Shown piece after piece: positions 12,871 to 26,360 of a DNA stretch of 53,308 nucleotides. A program made the translations under genes and the position numbers. The notes under the pieces were generated by a model. The model made no database searches. It worked only from the letters and a program-made list of their open reading frames with translations, and had not been told where the DNA came from. Source of the DNA: Alectoria sarmentosa (taxonomy: Eukaryota > Ascomycota > Lecanoromycetes > Lecanorales > Parmeliaceae); assembly GCA_009733775.1 (NCBI GenBank), contig WOGZ01000234.1, positions 1 through 53,308 of the forward strand. The letters run 5' to 3'. Position 1 is the first letter of the stretch, and every line of letters starts with the position of its first letter.

Positions 12871-13559
12871 TGAATTATATTTATTTTCAACATTTCACGC
12901 TCAACAAAGATTATTTCGTGTAATATCGTATTTTCGATTTTAAATTGAACGATGTTCGTTTTATTAAAGATATTGAGAGCGCTCGCATTTTCATTAATAT
13001 CGATAAAATACGCATTAATATCGTTATCGATAATTAAAAAAAAAAGTTTATTTTTACGAATGTTTTTCTTATTTTAAATTTATTTTTAAATTTAATCTTT
13101 TAAAAATAATTGATGCGCAATAATATCTCGATGAAATTTGTATAAAATGATATCGAATTTGATAATTGTGATATCACTGCTTAATTGTAAAGCAATAATT
13201 TTTATTATTTGCGTTTATAAAAATTTAATCAAACTTTGATTGTTTTTAAATAATCGTTAATGTTTATATTTGTATTTAAATAACATAATATTAAATTCGT
13301 TATATTTTATATCACTTTTAAATATAAAAAACATTTCAATTTAATAAATAACGTTATTTCTTCGTTAATTTATTTTGATTTTTTTTCGAACTTAAATCAT
13401 GATATAATTATCACATTTCGAAAAATTAACGATTAAATTCTCGATTTATAACATATTTATATAAATTATTTAAAATATCAAAACGTTCGTAAATTGATCA
13501 AGATGTTCAAAAGCATCGATTTATTCAAAATTGTTATTAATAAAAAGTCTTATATTTTT

Positions 13560-13712
13560 TGCGTAATCAAAAAAACGCAAAAAGCGTCGCATAAATCTCA
13601 CATTCATTTTAAAAAAAGATTTTTAAATTTAATTTATAGCGATGTTTGCGATTTTATTATTTCTCGCGATCGCTTTAACGATAAATACTTTGTTATTTTC
13701 ATTAACGATTAA
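13560..13712 (+). pseudogene. Copia integrase N-terminal/core relic
   Basis: An open stretch reads SDVCDFIISRDRFNDKY then FVIFIND. This is the start of the Copia integrase core, where the family has SDVCGPI...G..YFVTFIDD. The final catalytic-type Asp of IDD is changed to Asn (G-to-A). The stop after it is TAA. The frame begins inside element A and continues, broken, downstream. Confidence 0.8.
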
Positions 13713-15231
13713 AATAAACGTTTTAAAATTGAGATTATTAAGCATAAAAGCGAAATCTTTTTTGTCTTTAAGCGTTATTAAATTAAAAATTAACATAAAA
13801 ATATCATCGTTAAACGTCTTTAAATTAATTATAATGATAAATATAAAGATTTTGATTTTAATATTCATCGTATTGATTATAATATCACGTGAAAATTTAT
13901 TTATTTTGAGAACCTCGAATAAAATGAGATTGTCGAATAATTTAATTAAACGCTTTTTAATATTATTAACATTATTATTAAAAACATTAATTTTGATTAA
14001 AAATATTAATTAAAACTTATATTAATCGTTAATTATCTTTATAATCGAAACTTTATACAATCGCGCAAACTCATTTCGTATTAAATTCACACGAATTACA
14101 AATCTCGTTTAAATCATATACGTCGTATTGAGATTTCAGGCTTTATTATTTTGCGCAAGCTTATTATTAATTAAAAAAAAGATCAAAAACGCGTTATAAA
14201 AAAGATTCTCATTAATTATAAAGATAATTATATTTATTATATATTATTATCAAATAACAACATTATTCGATCTTTCAAAATCGTTTGAAATTTGAAAAAA
14301 AATAATTCTTTATTTAATTCACAATTGTCAATTAATTCAATTATGAAAAAAAATTCATTATTTATAACGCCTTTCATCGTTGAAAATTAATTATTTATAA
14401 ACGAAATAAACGTTAATAAGCTTATTTAATTATTTAAACTTAAACTCTTTATAACTATAAAGCTCATAAATCTTTTTAAAATTAACGCATTAATTTTCAA
14501 CTCGTCGTCGTCATCAACTTTCACTCTTCAAAACGATATATCAAATAATGCGTTATCGCTTTATTCAAATCATTTTTATCTTATATCGCGCGATCTTTCG
14601 CCAGATTTCATTTAATTTTATGCGATGATTATTTAAATCGTTATCGCAATGAAGTCGTATGAATCGAAAATTTATAAAAAAATTATTATTATTAATAACT
14701 TTTATCGAAAATAATGAAAGAGTGACATAATCGACGAGAATAACTCTTTATTGAAAAATAAAATTTAAAAATTTATCGATTTATTCAAAGAGCGCATTGT
14801 TTTTTATAATAAATAAATTTATATTATTAAGTGCGAAACTCGCGGCGAAGTCACTCGCTTTAAAACTTATTGAATAATTCATAATTTCGAATAATAAAAA
14901 AACTTAAATTTCAATGAGATTTTCATTTTAATAATTAAATTTATGTTTTATAAAACGATTTTTGTTTTAATTATCGTCGAAAATTAAAATTTAAAATAAA
15001 TAAACGTCAAAATCGTTTTTCTTTATGATAATGTTGAAAAAAAGATTTATGTGAAACAATTTATTAAATATGTTTTAAAAAAAAAATTAATAAATTTTAT
15101 AAATTTAATAAGGTTTTTTATGATTTAAAGCAATTTTTTTAAATTTAATATAACATCTTTATCGAATATATGAAAGAAATCGATCTCATTTTCATTAATA
15201 TCGATTTTAACGTTTTCATTAATTTAAGTAT

Positions 15232-15454
15232 TAATATCATTATCATTTTTTATATAAACGATGTTTTTATTATTAATTTATTTCGATTTAAAATTTAATA
15301 AATAAAGAATATTTTTAATATTAAATTCAAAATAAACGATCTCGACTTTTATAATTATTATTTAAAAATGATAATAATTCGCGATCGTGTTAATCGAATT
15401 TTACGATTAAGACAATTCGTTTATATCGAGCGCTTTTTACGTGTTTATAAAATG
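15232..15454 (+). pseudogene. Copia reverse transcriptase relic
   Basis: At 15,251-15,262 the codons give YIND inside IIIFYINDVFI, corresponding to the YVDD catalytic box of Copia RT with the first Asp mutated to Asn. A 45-codon open piece (15,320-15,454) reads RDRVNRILRLRQ, YIERFLR and ends in M, matching the well-known RT segment after the YVDD box. Further down (about 15,590-15,720) SNIIFAI and FRYLKK correspond to the RPDI-F-A and RYLKGT segments near the RT/RNase H boundary. Confidence 0.85.
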
Positions 15455-16849
15455 TGAAAAATTAAAATAAAGTTTATATCAATGAAAATTAATTTGCGAT
15501 TGATATTTATCGAAGAAAAATACACAATTTTCAAAAAATTTCTTCAAATTTATTAATCGATTGTGAGATCTTTTATATACGTTATATTCGATATTAAATC
15601 AAATATTATCTTCGCTATTTTAATAATCTTTCGATATATTTTCAATTTTATCAAAATTTATTATGTCGTTATCAAATATATTTTTCGTTATTTGAAAAAA
15701 ATTATTAATTAACATCTCATTTATAAAGATACGTTTCAAAAATTTATCGATTACATTAATTTCGATTGAATTAACGATCACGATATTCGCAAATCAATTT
15801 TAAATTACGTTTTCAATTTAAAAAATGAGATTATTAATTAATTATTCAAATAACAATTTATAATCGTATTGTTTATTTATGAAATTGAATATATTAATTA
15901 AACGCAAATCGTCAAAGAAGTTATTTGATTAAAAGATCCTTTAAATTAAATCCGCCTCAATGAAACGCTTTAAACGATTATTATTTATAACGATAATTAA
16001 AACGTAATTGCGCTTATTAAAAAATTTTAACATTATAATTATATTAAGCATATTAATATTCAACATCATTGAATGCGCGATTAAATCGTTAATAATAATA
16101 TCGATTTGCAATATGTGTTTATCGACAAGCAAATCGTCGACGACCTTATTAAAATTCTTTATAAAAACAAATTCGAATTGTTTCACAAGTTTATTAATTT
16201 CGAATCACGTTTATAAAATAAATGAAATTGAAGCATCGTTTAAAAATGAATGAATTCTCGTTTCTGTGAAAACTCTCTTTTTTTTCATTAATTTTCACAT
16301 TACGAATGATCGATCGAGTTTATTCGCAAAACCTTAAATATTAATCTTAATATGCTTTGCGAAAGACTTTTATCTATTAAAACTTAACTTGAAATTAATT
16401 TATCGTTATTGAAATTATAATCACAAACTTTGCGAGTTTCTTTTCGAAAGACTTATATTTACGTTCGATTCAAATTTGAGATTTACGCCGTCACTTATAA
16501 AATTGTTATCGCCGAATTTTTCGTTAATTATTTTAAATTTCTCTTCGAGGTCATTATACTTTATTTTTTGATGTCTTTTGAAATCATTATACTCATTTTT
16601 TCAAGCGCTGATGTCGTTATTATTATTATCATCATCGTCGTAATATATCGATCACAATTTATATATACGTTATTAAATCGTCGCAATACATCGATCGCAA
16701 TTTATATACACACTATTAAATTATTATTGCCAAATATTAATTTCTTGAAACGATCTTTATAAATCTTACAGTCGATCGCATATATGCATATATAATTCGA
16801 AATATTTCATTCAATCGAAAAATTTATTCTCATATATATTTATTGATTA

Positions 16850-17234
16850 TGTGTCGCTCGATTTTTGATATGCATTAAATGAACTGAAAATAAATTTATC
16901 AGAAAACGGTTTTTCGTCAAAAAGTGAAATTTTTTCTATATAATATCGTGGCGAATATGTTCAAAAGGACATAGTTAAAAAAAAAAAAAAAAAAAATTCG
17001 ATTTCGAATTTTTTCACTATTTCTACCCAATTTTGAATATCGCGAATTTTGAATTTCGTATTTGATATTTGGGTTATTATGAGGCGTTTTCGATTACTTT
17101 TTCGAATTTTTTCGATTTTTTCGACTTTCACTCTTTCTATCCGACGTTCAAGTTATATAATATCTCGAATAAGAAAAATGAAGAAAGTGATTTAAACACT
17201 TTGATTTTCGAATTATAATGCGATTATATGAGAA
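16850..17234. other. Less-mutated 3' untranslated segment of element A
   Basis: This segment before the 3' LTR is visibly less A+T-extreme than its surroundings. It contains a run of about 19 A at about 16,979-16,997 and short G/C-containing words such as GTGGCGAATATG and GAGGCGTTTTCG. No open frame or RNA gene is apparent. It may be the untranslated 3' region of the Copia element or a small later insertion; I found no terminal repeats to support the latter. Confidence 0.4.
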
Positions 17235-17370
17235 TGTTAAAATGTGTTAATTATTTAAAACATAAAAGGTTTATTAAGACAAAAAAGGTTTATCGAGATT
17301 TAACACATTTTGTATTTAAATGCTCTGTTGCGATTACTCAATTAATCAAGTGTTTCATTTACTTTCAACA
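17235..17370 (+). repeat. 3' LTR of Copia element A
   Basis: 136 bp, begins TGTTAAAA and ends TTTCAACA, and is collinear with the 5' LTR. It is followed by AATAA, then by the resumed gag-like sequence (IYKLDKI...). Confidence 0.85.
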
Positions 17371-18700
17371 AATAAATATATAAACTTGATAAAATATCTG
17401 CTTTGTCAAAAAGATTTATTTATCAAAAAAGTATCTCGGCAAAATTTTTAGCTTAACATTATAAATAACTATTTTTAAATAAAAAGAATTAAGATTCTTA
17501 TATACTTTTATATTTTTTATAAATTGTCAAAATTATATCTTAATAGAAAAATAAAAACTTATCAAATTTTTTGAAAAATTGAAAAATTAAATATTTTCTA
17601 ATTAAATCGTTATTAAAAACGTGAAAAAGCGTTTATGTATAAAAATTAAAAAATTTAGAAAAATAAAACCTTTTTCGTTTTTATTACATTTTTAATTTAT
17701 GTTATCGTTATTAAAACATTATTATAATATAAATAATAATTAAACTTTCGTAAAAAAGTTATATTAATAAAAATATTATTAAAATTAGATATTTTATTAA
17801 TATTAAAATATTTATATATAATTTTATAACGTTATTTTTGTTATAAAAAACAAATTATCGAAAATAATTTTATTTAAATTTTATAAATTGCGCTTAATTA
17901 ATAACAAGCTTGCATTTAATATTATATATATAACTTTAATTAATTAATTATCGACGATTATATAAAAGATTTATAATACTTCGTTATCGCATTTAAACAA
18001 TTTAAGATTATTTTAAAAATGTTTTGATTAAAATAACAAAATTCTTATATTTTATTTAAAAAGAGAATTATTTTTTTCAATTTCGATTATTAAATGTTTC
18101 ATTGTTTATTATATAATAAATTTAAAACGATTTATAATTATGGCGACGACAAAAATCAAGAAATTCTCTTAAAAGAATCTTTTAAACACGCTGATATAAT
18201 AAAAATCTTTATTTATATTTTTATAAATATAACGAGAAAATCGAAAAACAAGATCGTCGCGATGTGATCTTAAAATTTCGAACAATTATTTCAATTCTCA
18301 TCTTTTGAAAAACTTGATTTTAATTTCACAACGAACGTATTTACGATAACGATAAACGATTATAAAAAGTTTTTTAATTAAATAAAATAAAAAGCTTTTT
18401 AATATAAAAGAATTGAAAAAGCGCGTATTTAAAATATATTACAAGTAAATTGAAATATAAAATCTTACGAAAATAAACAAATTATTATTAAATCGTTTTA
18501 GAAATTATAAAATATATTTCAAAAAAGAGTTTTTATCGTTTATAAAAAAAGTTAATAATATATTTAAGAAATAAATATTAATAATTAAAAAATATATCGA
18601 TGAGATGTTAAAATTAAATATTTAATTAAATATATTATTTTACGTTATTTTTCTTTTTATCGTGAAAAAACTTAATAAAGAATTTAAACTTTATATAAAA
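17371..18700 (+). mobile_element. Ty3/Gypsy chromovirus relic (element D), part 1
   Basis: The sequence resumes after the Copia insertion with the right part of the gag-like repeat (17,371-17,545). It passes through about 1 kb with no clear domain and becomes an unmistakable Gypsy RT N-terminus at about 18,570-18,700: a KYIDEMLKLN segment, then FLFIVKKLNKEFKLYI, corresponding to the family's F-V-K-K-x-x-G-x-L-R. The RT stops at 18,700 and resumes at about 26,020 with NYRAFN (family DYRALN). The break is the insertion of element C. Whether the gag-like piece belongs to this same element is inferred from collinearity. Confidence 0.75.
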
Positions 18701-18875
18701 TGTTACGATATCGAATATTTATTTTGTTAAGATATTTGCTTCGCTTAGTAATTATATTTATTTAATAAATATTTTATTAAACGCATAAATTAATAAGCAC
18801 ATATATAATTAATTTCTATAAAAAAAATTAAGTAACTTATATATCATAAATAAATATTTTATATTATCGTTATAA
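18701..18875 (+). repeat. Left LTR of element C
   Basis: Begins TGTTACGATATCGAATATTT. It shares an ordered series of words with 25,847-26,015, including AATAAATATTTTATTAA and AATATTTTATATTATCG. The right limit is uncertain by about 15 bp. Confidence 0.7.
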
Positions 18876-21800
18876 TATAATAATAACACTTATTTAATAT
18901 TAATTAATTATCGAATAATTCAAAAATCTTTATCATATGTTATAGAAATATATTTCTTCGCTTTATTATATTTGCAAAAATCTTTATTTACAAAAATCTT
19001 TAACAATAACTCATTTTTTATTACGTTTTAAAAAACTTATTAAACAATCACGTTATCGATTCAAAAATATAATCAAATCAATAAACACATTATAAATCGA
19101 CGACGTTATTATTTTCATAAAGCGTTATATTATCAAACTTATTTATCAAATCAAAGATTTCATTTAATTTAATCACGAATTTATAAATTTTATGAAGTTT
19201 TTTATAAACGAAACTATTAATTACATCACAATTCGTCATCTTAAATTAATCGAACTTGTTAAAAAAACAATTATCGACGTTGAACGTAGAATTATTTCAC
19301 GATCAAGCTCTCTCAAATTTATTTCATATTTTTCAATCGATTAATTTATCGACAAATCAATTTTCAGAAAAGTTTTTATTATAGTTATTAAAAACATTCG
19401 ACAATTTATCGAGCTATTATAATCATTATTATTAAAGTTTTCACATAATTATAATAATTATAAAAACGATAATTTATCAAAATCGTTTATTACGATAATA
19501 ACGTTTATTAAAAAAACAATCTCTTCAAAATTTATCGAATCTTAAATAAACGCAAACGTTGATATAAATGATATCGATAACTCAAATTTTTTTAAAACAC
19601 GAATTTTATATAATAACAATGAATCGCTTTTTAAAATTTAATCGATGCTTTAAATATTACTTCTTTATTAAATTCGTTATATTCGTTAAACTCATAAAAA
19701 ATATTTAATCAAATAATTACGTCGATATTATTAAATAAATAAAATTTTATAAATTTTAATTACTTTAATTTATATTTCGACAAATTATATAATAAAAATG
19801 AAATTATCACGATTAATAAAAATTTATATTTTAAAAATATTATCTTATTTATTAAACGTATTAAAAACATTATTATTATTAAAAATAACGTTTTAATAAA
19901 AATTAATCTTAATATCAATTTTAAAAATTTAACATTAAAATAATATATAATAAAGCTTTTTAATTTGAAAAAAACGAATCTTAAAAATAATTTCAAAAAT
20001 GTTAAAAAATAATATTATGCATTATTAATCAAATTTAAAAAGTTATTTAACGTGACACTTTCGCATTTTATATTTAAAAAATATAACTTTATTAATGCAC
20101 GTGCTAAATAAAAATCAATTAATTATATATAAATTATTATTAAATATATCAAATTTATTAATATCGACGATGTTTTTAATCAATTTACTTTTGCTTATCG
20201 AAATATAATAATAAAATTACGAATCTTTATAAATTCGCTCTCGTCGACGATTATAATAATAAATTTTATATAATTATTAAAAATGAGAAAAAATGCTTAA
20301 TTTAAACTTAATTTCAAATTATATAATTAAAAACTTTTAAATAAGCAACATTCGTAATAATAAACTTTTAAAAGATTTTCGCAATCGTTAAATTAAGATT
20401 AACAATTTTATAAACAATAACAATATAATCATGAATTATATAATTAATAATCTTTTTTTTATTAATTTAATAATAATAATAATAATTACGATCAAAATGT
20501 TTATCGTTTTTAATAATATAATAATTAATCAAATTTTCATTATAAGCCTTATTTTTCGCAATTATTATTACTTATATATTATTCACTTTTACAAATTATC
20601 GATTTATCAAATAAATCAAATTCGACGTCGTCGAATAATTATTTTTCACAAATTAAACAAAATTAAAAATAAAATCAAAAATTTCGAAGATTCGAAAATC
20701 AAGATTACGAAAATCGATAATTATAATAAAATTTTAAATTCAAAATTACGATTTATCAAGTTATTACGATTAAAAAAGAAATAAATTAATATAATAATTA
20801 TGTTTTTCAATAAAAATAATATAATAAATATAGATTTTATTAAAACGACGAGAAATTTTATTAAAAAAAGAAATACATTAATTACGATAATGAAAATTAA
20901 TCAAAAAAATCATTTATAAAGTTTATAAATATAAAAATATTTTATCGTAATTATAATACATTATTCAAATTAAAATCGAAACTTTATAAACATTTATAAT
21001 AAAATTATTTGATACGTTTATAAAAGTTTTTCGTTAATAATTTATATATTATTTAAATAATCAAATTATAAACATTGTTTATTTATTAAGCGTAACAAAA
21101 ACAAATAATTATCATAACGAATGTTTTTTCAATCGAGATCATCGAATTTAATATTATAAATCGTATTAACATTAATATAAAATTAACCTTTCGTGATTAA
21201 AACTATGTTCACATATTAATTAAATTATTATTAATCGTTATTAAAAAAGAAGTTTACATCAACATCGATCATAACGTTATTTTAATAAATAAATTATAAT
21301 TATTACGATTACTTCTCGAAATGAAAATCAAGACAATATCAAAATCATTTTATATTAAAGATTTAAATATAATTATGTATAAAATGAATTAATACGTTTT
21401 AATATCGATATACTTTTTTAACGTTAAAAAAGATGATATAAAAATATTATATCGCATTATCAAAAAAATTCATTTGATCGACGATTTTAAAATATATATG
21501 TTTATCGAAAATGATATTATCGAATTAAAAGAAATCGTGTTAAACATTAATAAAAGTAAGACTTTTATTAATAATTACGATATTATAATTAACATTTCTT
21601 ATCGTTAATATAATAATTAATATATTCGTCAAACTATTTATACTCGCAATACGTTAATTATATTATCTTAATTAAAATGCTTTATATTTATAATAACAAT
21701 CAAAAAGATATCAATTATAAAAAACTTTTTATTTAAATTTATCGTTTACGTTAATATCACGCTTTACGCATATTCAATCGATATTAAAATGCATAAAGTC

Positions 21801-22709
21801 TTTATTAAAAACGACATTGATCGTATCGTGAAAATACTCAAAAAGATTAAACTTGATATCTTCTTTGAATTTAATTATGAGAACGTTTTTTTCGTCGAAC
21901 GATTCTTATAAAAATCTTTTATAAAAATTAATTGAATTAAAAAGATTATTATTATTAATATGATAATAATATTTAATATCTCATTTATTATAATTAACTT
22001 TTTATTAAAACCGAATTTCTTAATTATTATAATAAATTTTATGTTAGAATAAAAATCTTTAATAATCGTTTAAGATGTTAAAAAAGTATAATTATTCAAT
22101 AATATAATAATATATATAAATACGTTAATAAAGTCGTTATTAATAAATCTTATAACAAAAATTTTATTAATTTAAGAAGATGAAAACTTTATCGATTTAT
22201 CGAAAGAAAATTAAATAAAAATCATATTACGAGATAATTAACAAAATAGATTATAACTTAACAAAATTAAAATTTATTCTTTTAATCAACGAAATCGCAA
22301 TATTATTAATAAAACTTTTAATGAAATACATCGATAAAATCGTTTTAAATACATTATTCAAATAATTTCATTTAATTATTTAATTTTTATGATTTAAAGG
22401 TTTTTGTTAAATAATAACAAAAAGGGTCGAATAATAATCGACATTTAAAAGCTTAATAATTTAATAATATCAAACGTGTATTTCATATCTTTATAATTTA
22501 AAATAATAAGTCGCGTATTAAAATGCATTTATATAATTATTATAAACGTTATATTATTTTTTTATCAATAGCGCATTTATTTAAATTCACGAAAAATATT
22601 AACGATAATATCACATTATAAATAAAAAACTTTCAATGCCTTTATCATAAAATGTATAAATTCGATTATATACGTTTAACGTCAAATTAATAACATTTTA
22701 TAATCTATA

Positions 22710-23018
22710 AAAGTCTTTATTAAAATTTATATTAACGATGTTATTACGAAAATAAAGTCTTTAACACAACATTTTTTCAATCTACGATCGCTATTCGAAT
22801 TATTTATTAAATATAATATTTCGATTTCATTAATCAAAATCTTTTTCGATTATTCAAATATTAATTTACTTAAACGTTATATAAATTTTATGAAATTATT
22901 TATAATTAAAACCAAATTTGAAATTATTAAAATAATCAAATATTTAATTATTTTAAAAGATTGTAAACATTATTTCGATTTAACAAATTATCTTCGCAAT
23001 AACGTTCATTATTATATT
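22710..23018 (+). pseudogene. Gypsy RT fragment, 103 codons open
   Basis: An open stretch ending at TAA (23,019). YIND at 22,728-22,739 is the catalytic box with one Asp lost. SLTQHF, FELFIKYNISIS and DLTNYLRNNVHYY match the thumb and connection segments of fungal Gypsy RTs. Substitutions are of the C-to-T/G-to-A kind (Asp to Asn, Pro to Leu/Ser, Gly to Asp/Asn). Confidence 0.8.
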
Positions 23019-24168
23019 TAATTAACATAATTATTTTAAATATTAAAAACGTCGCTATTTAAATAAACACTTATTAAAAATAATTTTTATTATATATATG
23101 CTTTAAAATATAAACTTAATGAATTTACGATATTAAAAAAGATTAATTTCGAAAATTTATAAAAAGCTTTATATAAATAAATTACGTTAATATATTAAAA
23201 TTTCGATAAAATAATATAAATAAATTTAAATGCTTCGAAAAATGAATTTAACATATAAATCTTTTATATTAAAAGAGATTATGAAATGTCGTTTAATAAA
23301 TGATTAACAAAAATTATTATAAAAACGATTTTTTCTATTACGAAAGTTTTTCACTGTCGAAAAAAACTATTAATTAATTAAATTAAAAATTGCGAGATTC
23401 GTATAAATAATAAAGAAAATTAAATATATAATTTAATTTTATAAACATTTTATTATTATTCAAATTAATTACTTTATTATCGTCGATATTATAAAATAAT
23501 TATTAATTATTTTTATTATTTTTATTTTATATATAAATGCTCGATTAATACGTGCTTTTTAATTTCTTTAATAATTTAAATTCGAAATTAAATATAAATT
23601 TAATAAAGAACACATAATATTAAATGTTTTATCGCATTTAATTTCGATAAAGTCTTTCGTAATATTAAAAAATTATTCGAAATTTAACGCTTTTCACGTT
23701 GATTATAATTATTCTTTTATTTATTTGCAAATAAATAACATTTTTCGTATTTATTTAATAAAGATTTATATTAAAAACAATAAATGAATAAAAATTGTCA
23801 AAATTCTTAATAATAAAATTATCGCGAAAAAGAAATTCAATAATAATAAAATTATTATATTATTTTTTGTTCGCGAAAAAACAAATAATGAGCTCATTTT
23901 TTATATTGATAAATTTATAAATTTAAAATCTTTATACATATTTCAGTCTTTTATTAAAAAAATATTCGATATCGCTTATAATAAAGATCATTTAAATTTT
24001 GAAAAATGTTATAAAATTATATTAAAATCGTAATACATTTATAATTTAACACGTTTATTACGAAAATATATTAAACATTATTTTTAATATTTGATTTTTC
24101 AAATTCATTAACATTATTTTTATAACGCTTTTTAATTTATTTAAAATTCGTTTATTTCATTTCATATA

Positions 24169-24520
24169 TTAACGCTTGATTTTATCATAACATTATTTTT
24201 ATTCGAAGACTTTAATTGTATTATATTAATATTTAACAAATTCACAAAAAAAATTATAGCGATATTTAATAAATTAATATAAAAAGTAACGAATTGAATT
24301 GTCGCATTACTAAATCATTTCAATATAACAAATTGAAATTTATTAATAATTTTTTTCATCGATCGCGATTCAAAAAATTTTATTGAATTATAAAAAGTTA
24401 TTTTTAAGCGATTAAAAATTGATTTATTATATTCAACGATATATTATTTTCAAATTAATAATAATAATAAACGCATTAATTAAATTATCGAGATCAATTT
24501 GCGCTTTTATATTTATATTT
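24169..24520 (+). pseudogene. Gypsy integrase core relic of element C
   Basis: Frames here read LTLDFII, FNCIILIFNKFTKK, then FFIDRDSKNF, IFKRLKIDLLYSTIYYFQ, RIN and IEINLRFYI. The order and spacing match a Gypsy integrase: first catalytic Asp in L-D-F-I, second in S/I-D-R-D, and Y-H-P-Q-T-D mutated to Y-Y-F-Q-I-N. In-frame TAA codons stand at expected Trp/Gln positions. Confidence 0.8.
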
Positions 24521-25846
24521 TTAATAAACTTATTAATTAATCGAAAATGTTATCACGTTTATAAGCACTTTTTAATAATTTATTATTATCGATAATAACG
24601 AAGACGTTTAATAAATTAATATACGAATTCAATTTTAATAAATTATTAAATTTAATAATTATAATAAATTTATTACAATAATTTAAGTTTATTAAAATCG
24701 AGGTTATCGATATTATTAACTTTATATAAATAAATTAAAAGTTTTATTATAATTATCGTTATTAATTTATATATTTTAAAAATAATAATAAAACCTTTTT
24801 TAGATTATATTATAATTATTTTATTTTAATTATTAACGTTAAATTTAATTAATAATATATAAGATTTTTTAAAATATTCGATAAAATAAATAAATAAATT
24901 TATCGTTTAAACGTATTATTTTATTAATGTATATATTTTATATTCTCATTTACTTAATTAAAATCATTATTAAAACTTAATTTTTTTCGACGTTTAATAT
25001 TTAAGTATTCGAAATCAATATTCGTCAAAAAAGACATTAAAAAAATGAAATCTTATATATTAAAAAGATTATTAAATAAACGTGTTTATTATCAAAATAA
25101 AAATAAATCGATAAAATATTTAATCAAATAATAAAACTATAATTCGAAATACGATATATAATATAACGTTAAATACTTAAACAATATTATAAATTTAATA
25201 TAAAAATATGAAATAAAAATGACGTCGTCGCAAGCATCTTCGTTATAAAACAAGTTTATTATCATAACATCTTCGTTATCTTTATTACAAAACAATTTCA
25301 TTATCATAACATTTTTTATAATAACTTTATTATAAATTTTCGCAAAATAAACATCGTCGCGTTTAATTATCGAATTTCATTTATTAAAGTTTTTTGCAAA
25401 ATAATATGTTATCGTCGTTAAAATATTTAATATAATAATTATATTAGCAAGCATTATCTCTTTAAATAATATATTAATAACGTTAAAACTTCGTCGAAAT
25501 CAACTTTTATTATTATATTAATAACTTTAATAATTAAATAATAACTTAAATTAAATCGATGTTTTTTCGACTTAATAATGAAAACTCTTAAAATTATAAA
25601 AAAACGTTAATACAACAATTTCGTTAAAGTTTTTCGCAATGAGATAATCGAGAAGCACGTATAATTAATTAAATTACGATAATAAATTAATAATAAATAA
25701 AGCAATGTTAACATAATAACATTATTATAAAAGCTTTTCGTAAAAAACTATTATTAGAAATTGTTTTTTATTATTTAAAAAAGGTATAAACGTTTATTTA
25801 TATACATATATAATAAAATCGTTATATATTCTTTTATTTATAACGA

Positions 25847-26015
25847 TGTTATCACGATATCGAATATTTATTTTATTAAAATATTTATCTCATTTAATAA
25901 TTATGCTTGTTTAATAAATATTTTATTAAGCGTATAATTTAACAAATATGTATATAGCTAATTTTTATAAAAAAGAATCAATTAACTTATACACTAAAAA
26001 TGAATATTTTATATT
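25847..26015 (+). repeat. Right LTR of element C
   Basis: Begins TGTTATCACGATATCGAA and is collinear with the left LTR at 18,701, with transitions and a 3-bp difference near its start. Element D's RT resumes immediately to the right. Confidence 0.7.
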
Positions 26016-26118
26016 ATCGCTATAATTAATTATCGAGCTTTTAATATTTTTATCGTTTTTAATCGCAACGCATTATCTTTAATTAAAAAAACCTTAATTA
26101 AATTTTATATAATTCGAT

Positions 26119-26360
26119 TTTATGTCATGATTTCAGTTTATTAATTTATTTTTTCAGTTAGTCTCTTTTTAGTACGTAACTCAATTGAGTTTAGCACGAC
26201 TTAACGCATTTAACGTTAATAGCGCATTAACGCTAAGTTTTAACGTTTATATACTTTTTAACATTAATATACACTTATAATATAACATAGTTAATATTTC
26301 ATTCAAATCATATATAAGTGCTATTTAAGTTCAATGTGCAATTTCTAACACTTTATAACA
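26119..26360. mobile_element. 242-bp insertion in element D RT, flanked by AATTCGAT
   Basis: The RT reading of element D is broken here. The inserted segment is flanked by identical 8-bp direct repeats AATTCGAT (26,111-26,118 and 26,361-26,368), and removing one copy plus the insert restores RT sequence. It is less A+T-extreme than its host and keeps CpA-containing words (AACTCAATTGAG, TTTAGCACGAC). TGTCATGATTTCAG at 26,123 and TTTATAACA at its end recall the ends of the TRIM LTR family. However, an LTR insertion would give a 5-bp duplication, and TTTTA/AATTC do not match. An 8-bp duplication would fit an hAT-type MITE, but I see no clear terminal inverted repeats. Confidence 0.6.

Larger units (their letters stand above)
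10316..17370 (+). mobile_element. Ty1/Copia LTR retrotransposon relic (element A)
   Basis: A 7,055-bp element bounded by two 136-bp LTRs with TG..CA ends. Target duplications are GATAA (10,311-10,315) and AATAA (17,371-17,375), differing by one G-to-A as RIP would produce. Internal order is Ty1/Copia: a gag-like region (about 12,120-12,870), integrase (about 13,560-14,400), reverse transcriptase (about 14,900-15,454) and RNase H (about 15,550-15,900). The insertion is proven independently: removing it together with one target duplication restores continuity with the uninterrupted homolog at 2,675-2,880, in frame. A leader of about 1.6 kb between the left LTR and gag, and 16.0-17.2 kb at the right, hold no recognisable domain. 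All domains carry stops, so the element is dead. Confidence 0.85.
18701..26020 (+). mobile_element. Ty3/Gypsy retrotransposon relic (element C), nested in D
   Basis: About 7.3 kb flanked by similar sequences at 18,701-about 18,875 and 25,847-about 26,015, which I take as LTRs. Inside, on the + strand: FFYQ*RIY near 22,560; RT with YIND (family Y-[IV]-D-D) at 22,728-22,739 in a 103-codon open stretch (22,710-23,018) that also reads FELFIKYNISIS and NYLRNN; integrase at about 24,169-24,250 (LTLDFII, FNKFTKK) and 24,350-24,520 (DRDSKNF, TIYYFQINN). The pol is of the same general type as element F. No intact gene remains. Both ends abut halves of one RT gene (element D), so this element is younger than D. 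I could not fix the target duplication. Confidence 0.8.

Noticed and set aside
20431..20784. 117-aa Ile/Asn/Lys-rich frame as a gene
   Set aside because: Long frames arise by chance where TAA is avoided. It lies inside element C and has no domain of its own.
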